64,000 nt of DNA from Clostridium sp. CS001 (GTDB lineage: Bacteria; Bacillota; Clostridia; Clostridiales; Clostridiaceae): the NCBI RefSeq assembly GCF_020443565.1, contig NZ_JAIZZN010000003.1, positions 124,001 to 188,000 on the forward strand. The letters are read 5' to 3'. Under the pieces are notes generated by a model. The model was not told the origin of the DNA. It saw only the letters and a program-made list of their open reading frames with translations, and did no database searches. The translations under genes were made by a program, and so were the position numbers. Shown in pieces: positions 55,201-64,000 of the stretch (positions within the stretch are counted from its first letter, which is position 1; each line of letters begins with the position of its first letter).

Positions 55201-55936
55201 TGTTATAAAAAATTCACAAATTATAGAGCAAGGTAGCAGAGAAATAAATACACATAAAAATAACGATTTCAAGGTGGCTAAGCAGGAGGAAGATCAGGGG
55301 GTTAAAGACTCTACATTAGAGAGCTTTGAAAACATTGCTAAGAATATATTAGGAAATGCAAAAAGGCAAAGTGAGGAGATCATTTCAAAGGCTTATATGG
55401 ATTCAGTAGAATTAAAAGAGCAAGCCTTTGAAAGTGGTACAGAGCAAGGGTACAAAGAAGGTTACGAAATTGGCTACAATAAAGCAATGGATACAGCAAA
55501 GGATGAAGCAAAGATTGTTAAGGCAGATGCTGACTCTGTATTAATGTCTGCAAAGGAGCAGTATAATGCTTATTTAGTAGAGAAAGAACAACATATTAAA
55601 GCCTTAATTGTAAATATAGCAGAAAGTATATTAAAAAGAGAAATGAAGGAGCCAGATGCTTTAAATGAAATGATTTTTCATGTTTTAGAAGCTGAAAGAA
55701 ATATAAAAACATATATTATAAAGGTTAATAATTCTCATTTTGCTATGATAAAGGATCAAATTGAAGTTTTTAAAGTTAAGCTTGCTTTTCAAGGTGATAT
55801 ATTTGTTATAGAGGATAATCTTTTGGATGAGGGAACTGCTGTTATTGAGAAAGAAACAGGAAAAAGCATCGTAAGCATAGCTTATGGTATAGAAAAGATT
55901 GTTGAAATTTTTCAGGAAGAGCAAATAAAGGCATAG
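55184..55936 (+). CDS. fliH: Flagellar export ATPase regulator FliH
   Basis: 250 aa. Charged N-terminal half with a family-type Gly-rich segment (ESGTEQGYKEGYEIGYNKAM), then a C-terminal FliH/YscL domain (IVNIAESILKREMKEPDALN ... EDNLLDEGTAVIEKETGKSI). Binds FliI and keeps it at the export gate. ATG 55184 behind GAGGTGGAG is preferred to ATG 55145, which lies deeper in fliG. Confidence 0.9.
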   Translation: MQLSYNVIKNSQIIEQGSREINTHKNNDFKVAKQEEDQGVKDSTLESFENIAKNILGNAKRQSEEIISKAYMDSVELKEQAFESGTEQGYKEGYEIGYNKAMDTAKDEAKIVKADADSVLMSAKEQYNAYLVEKEQHIKALIVNIAESILKREMKEPDALNEMIFHVLEAERNIKTYIIKVNNSHFAMIKDQIEVFKVKLAFQGDIFVIEDNLLDEGTAVIEKETGKSIVSIAYGIEKIVEIFQEEQIKA

Positions 55937-55951
55937 AAAGGCGAACCTATT

Positions 55952-57259
55952 ATGATAGCTGTAGATTTTGAGCATTTAATGAAAAAAATTCCTGGCATTA
56001 ACTATACTTATTCTGAGGGTGTGGTAAAAAACGTAATAGGACTTACCATTGAAGTTCAAGGGATAACGGCATTTGTTGGTGAGGTATGTAAAATTTATAA
56101 CATATCAAATGAAGAAGTTTCATGTGAGGTTGTTGGGTTTAAAAATATGGATGTAATTCTAATGCCTCTTGGTGAACTTGTAGGAATATCTCCAGGGTGC
56201 AGAGTGGTGCCAACTGGAAATCCACTTAGTGTTAAGTGCTCAGAAGAACTTTTTGGTAAAGTCTTAGATGGGCTTGGTAATCCTTTAGATGGTAGTGAAA
56301 TTAGTAAATACACAAATTATTCTTTAAATGCAGCGCCACCAGACCCTTTAAAAAGACGCAGAATAACAGATGTTTTGCCTACAGGGGTAAGAGCTATAGA
56401 TGGATTTTTAACTTGCGGAGAAGGACAAAGAGTGGGAATATTTGCAGGTAGTGGAGTAGGTAAAAGTACAACTCTTGGAATGCTTGCAAGAGAAGCAAAA
56501 GCAGATATAAATGTAATTGCACTTATTGGAGAAAGAGGAAGAGAAGTGCGTGATTTTCTAGAAAAAGATTTAGGTGTTGAGGGAATGAAAAAGTCAATTA
56601 TAGTATGTGCAACATCTGATCAACCAGCTCTTGTAAGGTTAAAAGGTGCATTTACAGCTACAGCTATTGCAGAGTACTTTAGAGATCAAGGAAAGAAAGT
56701 CATATTAATGATGGACTCAGTAACAAGGTTTGCAATGGCACAGAGAGAAATTGGACTAGCTATAGGTGAGCCACCAGCAACTAAAGGATATACTCCTTCT
56801 GTGTTTTCAATGTTACCTAAACTAATGGAACGTAGCGGGATGTCTGACAAGGGATCTATTACAGCTTTTTATACAGTACTTGTAGATGGTGATGATTTTA
56901 ATGAGCCTATAGCAGATGCTGTTCGGGGTATACTGGATGGTCATATAGTTTTATCAAGAGCATTGGCTGCAAAAAACCACTTTCCAGCTATCGATATTCT
57001 AGCTAGTATCAGTAGGTTGATGTCTGAAGTTGCTATGAAAGACCATAAGGAAGCAGCATCTATGGCAAGGGATTTAATGGCAACATATAAAGACTCCGAA
57101 GACCTTATAAATATTGGAGCTTATGTAAAGGGCAGTAGTAAAAAGATAGATAAGGCAATTCATTATAATGATAGTATAGAATCTTATTTAATTCAGGGTA
57201 TGGATGATAGTACAGACTTTGAAGTTAGTATAAATATGTTGGAAAATATGTTTAATTAA
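55952..57259 (+). CDS. fliI: Flagellum-specific ATPase FliI
   Basis: 435 aa. F1-beta-like: Walker A GIFAGSGVGKSTTLGM (~162-177), IGERGREVRDFLEKDLG, Walker B VILMMDSVTRFAMAQREIGL and PPATKGYTPSVFSMLPKLME. Powers unfolding and delivery of export substrates. ATG 55952 with a weak ribosome site (AAGGCG), perhaps coupled to fliH. Confidence 0.96.
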   Translation: MIAVDFEHLMKKIPGINYTYSEGVVKNVIGLTIEVQGITAFVGEVCKIYNISNEEVSCEVVGFKNMDVILMPLGELVGISPGCRVVPTGNPLSVKCSEELFGKVLDGLGNPLDGSEISKYTNYSLNAAPPDPLKRRRITDVLPTGVRAIDGFLTCGEGQRVGIFAGSGVGKSTTLGMLAREAKADINVIALIGERGREVRDFLEKDLGVEGMKKSIIVCATSDQPALVRLKGAFTATAIAEYFRDQGKKVILMMDSVTRFAMAQREIGLAIGEPPATKGYTPSVFSMLPKLMERSGMSDKGSITAFYTVLVDGDDFNEPIADAVRGILDGHIVLSRALAAKNHFPAIDILASISRLMSEVAMKDHKEAASMARDLMATYKDSEDLINIGAYVKGSSKKIDKAIHYNDSIESYLIQGMDDSTDFEVSINMLENMFN

Positions 57260-57294
57260 AAAAATCGAAGTACTGCAGAGAGAGGGGTTTTAAA

Positions 57295-57750
57295 TTGCCA
57301 GAAGTATATAAGTTTAGACTTCAAAAGCTTCTTGATATTAGGATGGATAGCGAAGAAAAAAGTAAACTTAAATTTAAAGAGGCGCAAAGAGAAAAGAATT
57401 TAGTAGAAAAGCAGCTAAATGATCTAAAAGAGAATTACAAGGTGCATAGAAATATAACTACAGATGAATCAATTATTCATCAAAAAATCAAACAGAACTA
57501 CTTAAATGCTATAAATTTCTCAATCAATGAAACTACAGCAGTATTAAGGGATAAAAATATAACACTTGATGAAAAGAGAGAAAACTTAAAAAAATGTCAA
57601 GTAGAAAAGAAAACTGTTGAAATTTTAAAAGAAAAGCAGGTAAGTGCTTTTATAAAAGAGCAAAATTCAATAGAACAAAAGGCTAATGATGAGTTCGCTC
57701 TTTATGCATTTATTAGAAAGAACCATATGGGAAGGGAGGTGAAAAAATAA
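57295..57750 (+). CDS. fliJ: Flagellar export chaperone FliJ
   Basis: 151 aa, a long coiled coil (FRLQKLLDIRMDSEEKSKLK, FKEAQREKNLVEKQLNDLKE), as in FliJ, the stalk of the export ATPase. TTG start 57295 behind GAGAGGGG. Its stop overlaps the fliK start (ATAATGA). Confidence 0.9.
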   Translation: MPEVYKFRLQKLLDIRMDSEEKSKLKFKEAQREKNLVEKQLNDLKENYKVHRNITTDESIIHQKIKQNYLNAINFSINETTAVLRDKNITLDEKRENLKKCQVEKKTVEILKEKQVSAFIKEQNSIEQKANDEFALYAFIRKNHMGREVKK

Positions 57751-59192
57751 TGAAAGTAGATATTAATGTAATTGCAAATAATATTCCGAAAAAACTAGAT
57801 AATCCAAAGTCAACAAGCAAAAAAGATGAGTTTAAGAAAATTCTAGACAACCATGAAATGCAATCTAAGAATTCTTCAAATGAAAATGTTGATGAAAAGT
57901 ACAATAAAGATGTTGCTAAAAGAGATGGTAAGGATTTGGGAAAAACTAACTTGAAAAACTTAGACAATGAAAATCAAAATGTTAAAACTGAGAAAACTGC
58001 TGTAGATGAAAGTGAAGAAATGGAACCAGTTAACACAAAAGAAAATAGCAAGATAGGTTCAGAGATATTGAGCTTTTTAAAACAATCTATTGATGAGCTA
58101 ACGAAAGGCACTGATAAATCTTCAGAAGAATTATTAGGCGTAGGTAAAGCTACTGACGAAATGACACAAATCCAGCAGTTGCTGCAATCCTTACTTACTA
58201 TGTTTCAAAAATTTAATGATACCACCGCAACTAAAGATCAAGATACTAAAAGTGGTACTGTTAATCTAGAACAATTAGTAGGTGGAGAAAAGGTAATCAC
58301 AGATACAAAAGGTTTACTAAAAAACAGTCTTAATGAAATGGTGACACTGTTAGAAAGTTCTAAAGAGAACAGCCAGGTATCGTCTCAAATAATTGATGTG
58401 CTCCAAAAACTTATGACGAAAGTAGAACAGGTAGAGGGAGATTTGAATTTATTTAAAATTCCTAAGTTTGAAACTTTAAGCGCAAGTAGTGAAGACAAAT
58501 CAATAAAAGACAACCTACTACAAAAGATAATTGATCAAGGTAATAAAGTAGTTTCTGAAATTTTACCTAATTCTCAAATGCAAAATTCTGGTGATTCTAA
58601 AAGTGATAAGAAGTCGTCAGGAAATAGTTTTTTTGAAGAGAAATTTCTTAATAATTTAATTGGCGAAGATAAAGAAGAGCCTAAAATATCAAAAGTAGTT
58701 AACTTTATGAATCAATTTGAATCTGTAAAAACTCTAGAAACATCTAAGGTTCAAGCTACAAACCTAGTTATTGATAAAAGTAATGTTGGAGCAGATGTAA
58801 TTAAAACCATAAAATTTATGGAAATTAATAATATTAAGGATTTAACAGTAAAAATGAATCCTAAAGAACTTGGAGAAATCACCATAAAGATTGTTGTGGA
58901 AAGCGGTGTAATGAAGGCTAGTATATCAGCTCAAAACAAGGAGACTTATAATTTATTAAATCAAAACATTCAAGACATTGGTGATAAGTTAAAAAATATG
59001 GATATTAAGATTCAAAGCTTAGATATAAATATTTATGAGGATTCAACCTTCTTTAGTAAAGACTCTAATGAAAAAAATAATCAAAGACAACAAAATAAAA
59101 ACACAGATAAAAATGTAGGCTTAGAAGAAGATGATGTTTTCTTAGGTAATAACTACGTTATGGAAGAAAGTCAGGTAAATAAATTTGTTTAA
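57750..59192 (+). CDS. fliK: Flagellar hook-length control protein FliK
   Basis: 480 aa. A long Lys/Glu/Ser-rich variable N-terminal region (ruler part) and a C-terminal Flg_hook domain with the conserved LTVKMNPKELGEITIKIVVE and MKASISAQNKETYNLLNQNI. Measures hook length and switches export specificity. GGGAGGTG precedes the ATG, one-base overlap with fliJ. Confidence 0.9.
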   Translation: MKVDINVIANNIPKKLDNPKSTSKKDEFKKILDNHEMQSKNSSNENVDEKYNKDVAKRDGKDLGKTNLKNLDNENQNVKTEKTAVDESEEMEPVNTKENSKIGSEILSFLKQSIDELTKGTDKSSEELLGVGKATDEMTQIQQLLQSLLTMFQKFNDTTATKDQDTKSGTVNLEQLVGGEKVITDTKGLLKNSLNEMVTLLESSKENSQVSSQIIDVLQKLMTKVEQVEGDLNLFKIPKFETLSASSEDKSIKDNLLQKIIDQGNKVVSEILPNSQMQNSGDSKSDKKSSGNSFFEEKFLNNLIGEDKEEPKISKVVNFMNQFESVKTLETSKVQATNLVIDKSNVGADVIKTIKFMEINNIKDLTVKMNPKELGEITIKIVVESGVMKASISAQNKETYNLLNQNIQDIGDKLKNMDIKIQSLDINIYEDSTFFSKDSNEKNNQRQQNKNTDKNVGLEEDDVFLGNNYVMEESQVNKFV

Positions 59193-59239
59193 AAACAATT
59201 TAATAGCTTGTACCTTATGTATGCAAAGGAGTGATAAAT

Positions 59240-59914
59240 ATGGGTACTGAAATTCTTGAAACGAGATCAGAAGCGGAACTAGCGGCAAGGGCAACACAAA
59301 GGGGTACTAGGATTGTAAAGAAAGGTCAAGAAATGGATAAAAACTCTTTTTTAAGAATTCTTTCTGCAGAGCTTTCAAACCAAGATCCAACTAAGGGTAA
59401 GGATGGTACAGAATTTGTATCTCAATTGGCCCAATTTGCGGCATTAGAGCAGATGACAAATTTAAATAGCACTGTAGCTTTTTCAACATCTTCTTCACTA
59501 GTGGGTAAAATGGTAGCGCTTAGCTCTTACGATGCAAAAGGAATGCAACATGGAGGCATTGTGAAGGCTGTGTTTAAAGAAGCAGGTGTAACGAAACTCG
59601 CAGTGCAACTTACAGATGGAACTATGAAAGACTTCCCAGCTGATGCTTTGTCTGATATTTTGGATGTACCAGACTATAGGTTAGATTACATTAATGGCAA
59701 TGCAAGTTTTTCAAGTGCAGTAAGCTTAATGGGAAAGCAGATTGAAGCAGTTGTGCAAGAAGGTGTGGATGGAAAGGATACAAAAAACTATGCTGGAACA
59801 GTTAAAAGCGTCTTTAGAGATGCAACTGGTACTAATTTAACTATTGCATGGCAGGAAAATGGACAAGAAGTTACCCAAAATGTAAATTTCAACAATATAG
59901 TAAAAGTTCAATAA
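59240..59914 (+). CDS. flgD: Hook-capping / hook scaffolding protein FlgD
   Basis: 224 aa. Conserved N-terminal DKNSFLRILSAELSNQDPTK and FVSQLAQFAALEQMTNLNST are diagnostic; the C-terminal part is beta-rich. Caps the growing hook. ATG 59240 follows AAAGGAGTG; GTG 59231 is within that site. Confidence 0.94.
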   Translation: MGTEILETRSEAELAARATQRGTRIVKKGQEMDKNSFLRILSAELSNQDPTKGKDGTEFVSQLAQFAALEQMTNLNSTVAFSTSSSLVGKMVALSSYDAKGMQHGGIVKAVFKEAGVTKLAVQLTDGTMKDFPADALSDILDVPDYRLDYINGNASFSSAVSLMGKQIEAVVQEGVDGKDTKNYAGTVKSVFRDATGTNLTIAWQENGQEVTQNVNFNNIVKVQ

Positions 59915-59946
59915 AAAGTACCTAATGGGAATAGTAAGGTGATATT

Positions 59947-60348
59947 ATGTCATATCGAGTGATAAATGGTAAACTGTACGATGCAAAGGATTTTTCTGAT
60001 TTTTCATATGGAAACTTACAGAAAAATAGGGTTAAAGATAACAAAGAAATTACTGATTTTAAACAAATTTTAGATAAGCAGATTAAAAAAGAAGAGTCCT
60101 TTACCATATCAGCCCATGCAGCACAGAGATTAAGCAGTAGAAATATTACTTTAGATCATGGAGATATGGAAAAAATCAACAAAGGGATAAATATGGCCTC
60201 TGAAAAGGGTGCTAAGGAATCACTGATATTATATAAAGATGTTATCTTAGTTGCAAGCATTAAGAATAGAACTATTATAACTGCTTTAGATAAAAATCAA
60301 AGTGAAGGAAATGTAATAACAAACATAGATAGTGTAGTTTTATTGTAA
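59947..60348 (+). CDS. TIGR02530-type flagellar operon protein
   Basis: 133 aa. FKQILDKQIKKEESFTISAH, AAQRLSSRNITLDHGDMEKI and SLILYKDVILVASIKNRTII (then TALD) match the small protein found between flgD and flgE in many Firmicutes (TIGR02530, flagellar operon protein). Its function is not established; a link with hook assembly is suggested only by place. AAGGTGA precedes the ATG. Confidence 0.88.
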   Translation: MSYRVINGKLYDAKDFSDFSYGNLQKNRVKDNKEITDFKQILDKQIKKEESFTISAHAAQRLSSRNITLDHGDMEKINKGINMASEKGAKESLILYKDVILVASIKNRTIITALDKNQSEGNVITNIDSVVLL

Positions 60349-60492
60349 GCTGGACCATTTTGGAGGCTTAGCTTTGTGGAAAGATAGAAGCAAAGTAACT
60401 ATTGTAACTATAGTTTTAAAATAGAATTTCATTATAAAATTTTTATAGAAATATTTTCAGTAAAACTCAAACATAAAAGTGGAGGTAATATT

Positions 60493-61677
60493 ATGCTAAG
60501 ATCATTATATTCTGGTATAAGCGGAATGAAAGCAAATCAAGTCAAATTAGACGTTATAGGAAATAATATAGCTAACGTTGGAACTACAGCATTTAAGGGT
60601 TCAAGAGTTAGATTTCAAGACATGGTAAGTCAAAGTATGTCTCAAGCCTTAGCTCCTGGAGCAAATCAAGGTGGAGTTAATGCAAGACAAGTAGGTCTTG
60701 GTGTACAAGTTGCAGGGATTGATACTATGGTAGGGCAAGGTATGATGCAACCAACATCTAGAAATTTGGATGTTGCTATGGATGGTGAAGGGTACTTAAT
60801 GGTGGCTAAAGGGTTAGTTCCCAAAGGTGAGGCTGAGAGGAGTATAAATCCAGATCAAATAGCAGCTGCAGAAGAAACAATTGAATCATCAAAGGATAAA
60901 AAACTTAATGAAAAAAAAGGGGTTCAGCTAAATCCTGATTATACAGTAAATGATTCCAATGGGTTAACAATATCTTATACAAGAGACGGAGCTTTAACCC
61001 TAGATAATGAAGGAAACTTACTGAATTCTGACGGATTAAGAATACTCGGATACGCTGTTAATGATGGAAAAAATACAAGTTTAGATTATGATAAAAATGG
61101 TAAGCCAATTTTAACTTACGCTAATGCAGATAGTCCAACCATATTTACAAGCCACATATTAGTACCTCTGGTTATACCAGAAAAGATTTTTGTTCCAGCA
61201 GTAGAGGAGATTCCTGGACCACCTATTATTCCAGCTACAGAAGCGACATTTTCTAGAATTAGAACTTTTTCTATAGAAAAGGATGGGATGATAAAAGCAG
61301 TTTTAGACAGTGGTAAAGTTGCAATACTAGGACAAGTAGCGGTTGCTTCATTTAAGAATCCTGCTGGATTATCTAAAGTTGGAGGTAATATATACGCAAA
61401 TACCTCAAACTCGGGTGCTGCAGTGGTAAGGACAGGAAAGGGCGCACTTCCTGATGACGTTGATCCTGAAAGCTTCGATCCTGAGGATCCTAAATACGTT
61501 ACAGACAATGGCATGGGCTACGGTGACATGCTTCAAGGAATGCTTGAAATGTCAAACGTTGACCTAGCTGAGCAATTTACAGATATGATTGTTGCAAGTA
61601 GAGCTTTCCAAGCAGCAGGTAAGACAATTACCACTGGGGATGAAATACTACAAGACATAATAAATCTGAAAAGATAG
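60493..61677 (+). CDS. flgE: Flagellar hook protein FlgE
   Basis: 394 aa. N-terminal LRSLYSGISGMKANQVKLDV (then IGNNIANVGTTAFKGSRV), the middle FlgE D2-type domain, and the C-terminal EMSNVDLAEQFTDMIVASRA (then FQAAGKTITTGDEIL). Polymerises into the hook. GGAGGTAAT precedes the ATG. A 144-base gap and a hairpin on either side of this gene may allow separate expression level. Confidence 0.95.
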   Translation: MLRSLYSGISGMKANQVKLDVIGNNIANVGTTAFKGSRVRFQDMVSQSMSQALAPGANQGGVNARQVGLGVQVAGIDTMVGQGMMQPTSRNLDVAMDGEGYLMVAKGLVPKGEAERSINPDQIAAAEETIESSKDKKLNEKKGVQLNPDYTVNDSNGLTISYTRDGALTLDNEGNLLNSDGLRILGYAVNDGKNTSLDYDKNGKPILTYANADSPTIFTSHILVPLVIPEKIFVPAVEEIPGPPIIPATEATFSRIRTFSIEKDGMIKAVLDSGKVAILGQVAVASFKNPAGLSKVGGNIYANTSNSGAAVVRTGKGALPDDVDPESFDPEDPKYVTDNGMGYGDMLQGMLEMSNVDLAEQFTDMIVASRAFQAAGKTITTGDEILQDIINLKR

Positions 61678-61709
61678 TAGTAACATGAAATTTTAAAGTG
61701 AATTTGTGT

Positions 61710-61742
61710 TAAGTCTCAAATGCTACAAGTATTTGAGACTTA
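61710..61742 (+). terminator. Hairpin between flgE and flbD
   Basis: Perfect 12-bp stem TAAGTCTCAAAT / ATTTGAGACTTA, 9-base loop, then CCAAATTCTTTTAATTT. May be a partial terminator inside the operon. Confidence 0.55.
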
Positions 61743-61788
61743 CCAAATTCTTTTAATTTATAATACATATTAGATAATAGGAGGGGCT

Positions 61789-61980
61789 ATGATAAAATTA
61801 ACAGGTTTAAATAAAGAAGGATTTGTTTTAAACGCTGAAATTATTGAAAAAATAGAAGTGGTGCCTGAAACATTAATAACGCTTATAAATGGAAAGAAGT
61901 ATCTGGTGCTCGAGAGTACAGAACAAGTAATTAAGGAAGTTATAGATTATAAAAAGAAGATATTTGCAGGTAGGTTATAG
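61789..61980 (+). CDS. flbD: FlbD/SwrD family flagellar protein
   Basis: 63 aa. IKLTGLNKEGFVLNAEIIEK, then INGKKYLVLESTEQVIKEVI is the FlbD/SwrD pattern. In Bacillus SwrD raises stator-driven motor power, which suits its position just ahead of motA and motB. AGGAGGGG precedes the ATG; motA begins 11 bases after. Confidence 0.93.
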   Translation: MIKLTGLNKEGFVLNAEIIEKIEVVPETLITLINGKKYLVLESTEQVIKEVIDYKKKIFAGRL

Positions 61981-61991
61981 GAGGAAGTTAC

Positions 61992-62804
61992 ATGAAAAAA
62001 CATGATATTTTGACCAGTATTGGTGTTGCAATAGGAATCGTGCTGATTGTATGGGGTATGTCGGCTGGTGGAGCTAACTTAAGGATATTTTATGACTTCG
62101 CATCAATATTAATTACAGTAGGGGGCTCATTTGCTGCACTTCTCATAGCATACCCTATCTCAGCAATGAAAAGAGTAATGACAGTTACGCTGCAATCATT
62201 TAAAGAGAGTACAATGTCTAGCACAGAAATTATTGATAGCTTCACAAATTTATCTAAAAAGGCAAGAAGAGAAGGGCTTTTATCTCTTGAAGATGAAATG
62301 GCTCAATTAACAAATGAATTTCTGAAAAAGGGACTTCAAATGGTGGTTGATGGTCTTGAACCAGAAACAATAAAGGAAATCATGGAACTAGAAATAGGTG
62401 AAATGGAAAGACGTCATACTGATGGCGCTAACATGTTAAAAGCTTGGGCAGCTTATGCACCTGCATTTGGTATGATTGGTACTCTTATAGGACTTATTCA
62501 GATGCTTGCAAATTTAAGTGACTCTTCTGCATTAGCTTCTGGTATGGGAAAAGCATTAATAACTACGTTTTATGGAGCACTACTTGCAAATTTAATATTA
62601 ATACCTATGGCGCAAAACTTAAATTATAAATCAACTATTGAAGTAAATGCTAGGGAAATGATGCTTGAGGGAATACTTGCAATTCAATCTGGAGTTAATC
62701 CAAGGATTGTTGAAGAAAAGTTAACGTCTTATTTATCACCATATGACAGGTTAAAGTTTCTTGAAGCACAAGCAAAAACAGCTGGGGTGACAGATAATGT
62801 CTAG
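61992..62804 (+). CDS. motA: Flagellar stator protein MotA
   Basis: 270 aa. Four membrane segments (near 11-28, 33-53, ~150-175 and ~185-205). WAAYAPAFGMIGTLIGLIQM holds the conserved Pro/Gly region, and the cytoplasmic loop has RREGLLSLEDEMA with the charged residues facing FliG. Proton or sodium channel with MotB. AGGAGGA precedes the ATG. Overlaps motB by 8 bases. Confidence 0.94.
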   Translation: MKKHDILTSIGVAIGIVLIVWGMSAGGANLRIFYDFASILITVGGSFAALLIAYPISAMKRVMTVTLQSFKESTMSSTEIIDSFTNLSKKARREGLLSLEDEMAQLTNEFLKKGLQMVVDGLEPETIKEIMELEIGEMERRHTDGANMLKAWAAYAPAFGMIGTLIGLIQMLANLSDSSALASGMGKALITTFYGALLANLILIPMAQNLNYKSTIEVNAREMMLEGILAIQSGVNPRIVEEKLTSYLSPYDRLKFLEAQAKTAGVTDNV

Positions 62805-63531
62805 AAAAAAAGGTGCTAAAGAGGAGATGCGAACAGATGCTTGGATAGCTACCTTTTCAGATACTATGACACTTCTTCTAACCTTCTTCGTGTTATTATA
62901 TTCCTTTTCAACAGTTGATGCTGCAAAGTTCAAACAAATCGCGTCTTCTCTTCAATCTGTTTTAACAGGTGAAACTGGAAAGAGTATTTTAGATTTCAAT
63001 GTAAAAACTGGAGAAGTTCCATTAGTAGGGGAGCCAATTCCAACTACTAACGCTAATAATGATACTGAGGATATATATGAAAAGGTTCAAAGCTTCATAA
63101 AAGACAAAAAGTTAGAATCAACAGTAGTGATAAAGTCTGACAATAGAGGTGTTATCATTCAACTTAGGGAAAACATTTTATTTGAAAGTGGAAAAGCAGA
63201 GATTATAGATAAGAGTAAACCAGTTTTAAATTCAATAAATGGATTAATAGCTACTTTCCCGAATGATGTTGTAATTGAAGGGCACACTGATAATATTCCC
63301 ATTAGCAATTACGAATATAACAATAACTGGCAACTATCTTCTGCTAGGGCTTTAAATGTGCTTGAGTATTTTGTAAGCATAAAAGGCCAAGTTCTTCCAA
63401 AAAGGTTTAGTTCTGTTGCATATGGTGAATACAGGCCTATTGTAGCTAATAATAACGATGTAAACAGAGCTTTAAACAGAAGAGTAAATATTTTAATTGT
63501 TGCAAATGAAAAGGAGGCCACTAAAAAATGA
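62797..63531 (+). CDS. motB: Flagellar stator protein MotB
   Basis: 244 aa. Single membrane segment with the ion-binding Asp22 (WIATFSDTMTLLLTFFVLLY), a periplasmic linker and a C-terminal OmpA-like peptidoglycan-binding domain (VIEGHTDNIPI, LSSARALNVLEYF, NRALNRRVNILIV). Anchors the stator to the wall. GGGGTGA precedes the ATG; translationally coupled to motA and, by ATGA, to fliL. Confidence 0.95.
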   Translation: MSRKKGAKEEMRTDAWIATFSDTMTLLLTFFVLLYSFSTVDAAKFKQIASSLQSVLTGETGKSILDFNVKTGEVPLVGEPIPTTNANNDTEDIYEKVQSFIKDKKLESTVVIKSDNRGVIIQLRENILFESGKAEIIDKSKPVLNSINGLIATFPNDVVIEGHTDNIPISNYEYNNNWQLSSARALNVLEYFVSIKGQVLPKRFSSVAYGEYRPIVANNNDVNRALNRRVNILIVANEKEATKK

Positions 63532-64000
63532 GTGAGAAACCAAAAAAAGATAAATCCCCAAAAGGAAACATTTTTAAAATTGTAATTATAGTTCTATTAT
63601 CTTTAATAGTAGTAGGCGGAGCAACCTTTGGAGGAATGTATTTAGCAAGTAAAAAAGGCGTAGGTGCTGATGTTAAATCAGATAAACCTGTGGAAATTAA
63701 TGAGGTAACTTATTCATTAGATGAATTTTTAGTGAATCTTTTAGATGAGGATGGAAGAAGATATCTAAAGGTGAAGGTTTTTATTGGCTACGAGGATAAT
63801 AAAGATTTGACAGCGGAAATAGAGTTGAAAAAACCAATAATTAGGGATGTATTAAACACTTCTTTCAGGTCAAAAAAAACTACGGACTTTGGAGCAACAG
63901 GTGTTGATACTATGAAGGAACAGTTAATTGTTAGTATAAATTCAGCTTTAAGTAAAGGAAAGGTTTCTCATATATATTTTAATGATATATTAGTGCAGTA
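63528..64000 (+). CDS. fliL: Flagellar basal-body protein FliL (stop codon cut by window end)
   Basis: 157 codons are visible and the window ends with TA of what is probably the stop codon, so the protein is essentially whole. A Lys-rich cytoplasmic start (MSEKPKKDKSPKG), one membrane segment (FKIVIIVLLSLIVVGGATFG), and the FliL domain (EVTYSLDEFLVNLLDEDGRR, YLKVKVFIGYE ... NTSFRSKKTTDFG). Assists the stator. AAGGAGG lies within the end of motB; the start overlaps the motB stop (ATGA). Confidence 0.9.
   Translation, partial: MSEKPKKDKSPKGNIFKIVIIVLLSLIVVGGATFGGMYLASKKGVGADVKSDKPVEINEVTYSLDEFLVNLLDEDGRRYLKVKVFIGYEDNKDLTAEIELKKPIIRDVLNTSFRSKKTTDFGATGVDTMKEQLIVSINSALSKGKVSHIYFNDILVQ

Overview
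The window is about 64 kb of AT-rich chromosome from an anaerobic, spore-forming, motile Firmicute, most probably Clostridium sensu stricto. The evidence is two alpha/beta-type small acid-soluble spore proteins, a single-chain pyruvate:ferredoxin oxidoreductase beside a flavodoxin, AGGAGG-type ribosome binding sites with frequent GTG/TTG starts, a FliW-CsrA pair, FliY in place of FliN, and CheC/CheD chemotaxis. I cannot name the species.

Layout. (1) 1-10.6 kb holds housekeeping genes: the tail of an unrecognised gene, recJ, two convergent spore-protein genes, murG, flavodoxin, PFOR, a Cys/His-rich DUF1292 protein, a HAD hydrolase and a class IV aminotransferase. (2) 10.6-21.3 kb is a chemotaxis and switch block: fapA-like (DUF342), cheW, cheD, cheB, cheR, cheA, cheC, cheY, cheW, fliM, fliY. 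(3) 21.3-30.0 kb is a late flagellar block started by a sigma-28-type promoter: flgM, flgN, flgK, flgL, fliW, csrA, flaG, an unknown gene, fliS, fliD, a fliT-like gene, then the main flagellin with its own promoter and a leader carrying a probable CsrA site. (4) 30.0-42.3 kb is a flagellin-modification island: a Maf (DUF115) glycosyltransferase, a DUF2920 gene broken by a 132-bp insertion, a decayed second maf, a nucleotidyltransferase, a formyltransferase, pseI, pseG, flagellin lysine methylase fliB, two sugar-nucleotide dehydratases and a small yjfB-like motility gene. (5) 42.4-51.0 kb is accessory: a secreted protein of eight ~94-residue modules on the minus strand, an unknown 113-aa gene, a second divergent flagellin, and a 1426-aa secreted protein that carries one copy of the same module. 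(6) 51.1-64.0 kb is the early basal-body/hook/motor operon behind a consensus sigma-A promoter and a ~290-nt leader: flgB, flgC, fliE, fliF, fliG, fliH, fliI, fliJ, fliK, flgD, a TIGR02530-type gene, flgE, flbD, motA, motB, fliL (cut by the window end only within its stop codon).

Regulation. Eight sites fit the sigma-28 (SigD/FliA) form TAAAGTTT-N11-GCCGATAA with the same 11-base gap, ahead of flgM, both flagellins, maf, fliB, the yjfB-like gene, the 113-aa unknown and, on the minus strand, the eight-module secreted protein. This ties two uncharacterised genes to the motility regulon. FlgM (anti-sigma-28), FliW and CsrA are encoded in the same block, so the window carries the control circuit together with its targets.

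The most novel material is the module shared by two secreted proteins, one of them apparently sigma-28-controlled, and the visibly decaying nonulosonate island, which has a formyltransferase and no visible PseC, PseF or PseH. Coordinates use the start codons I judged best from ribosome binding sites; several are shorter than the longest open frame. All family names come from motif recognition by eye, without database searches.
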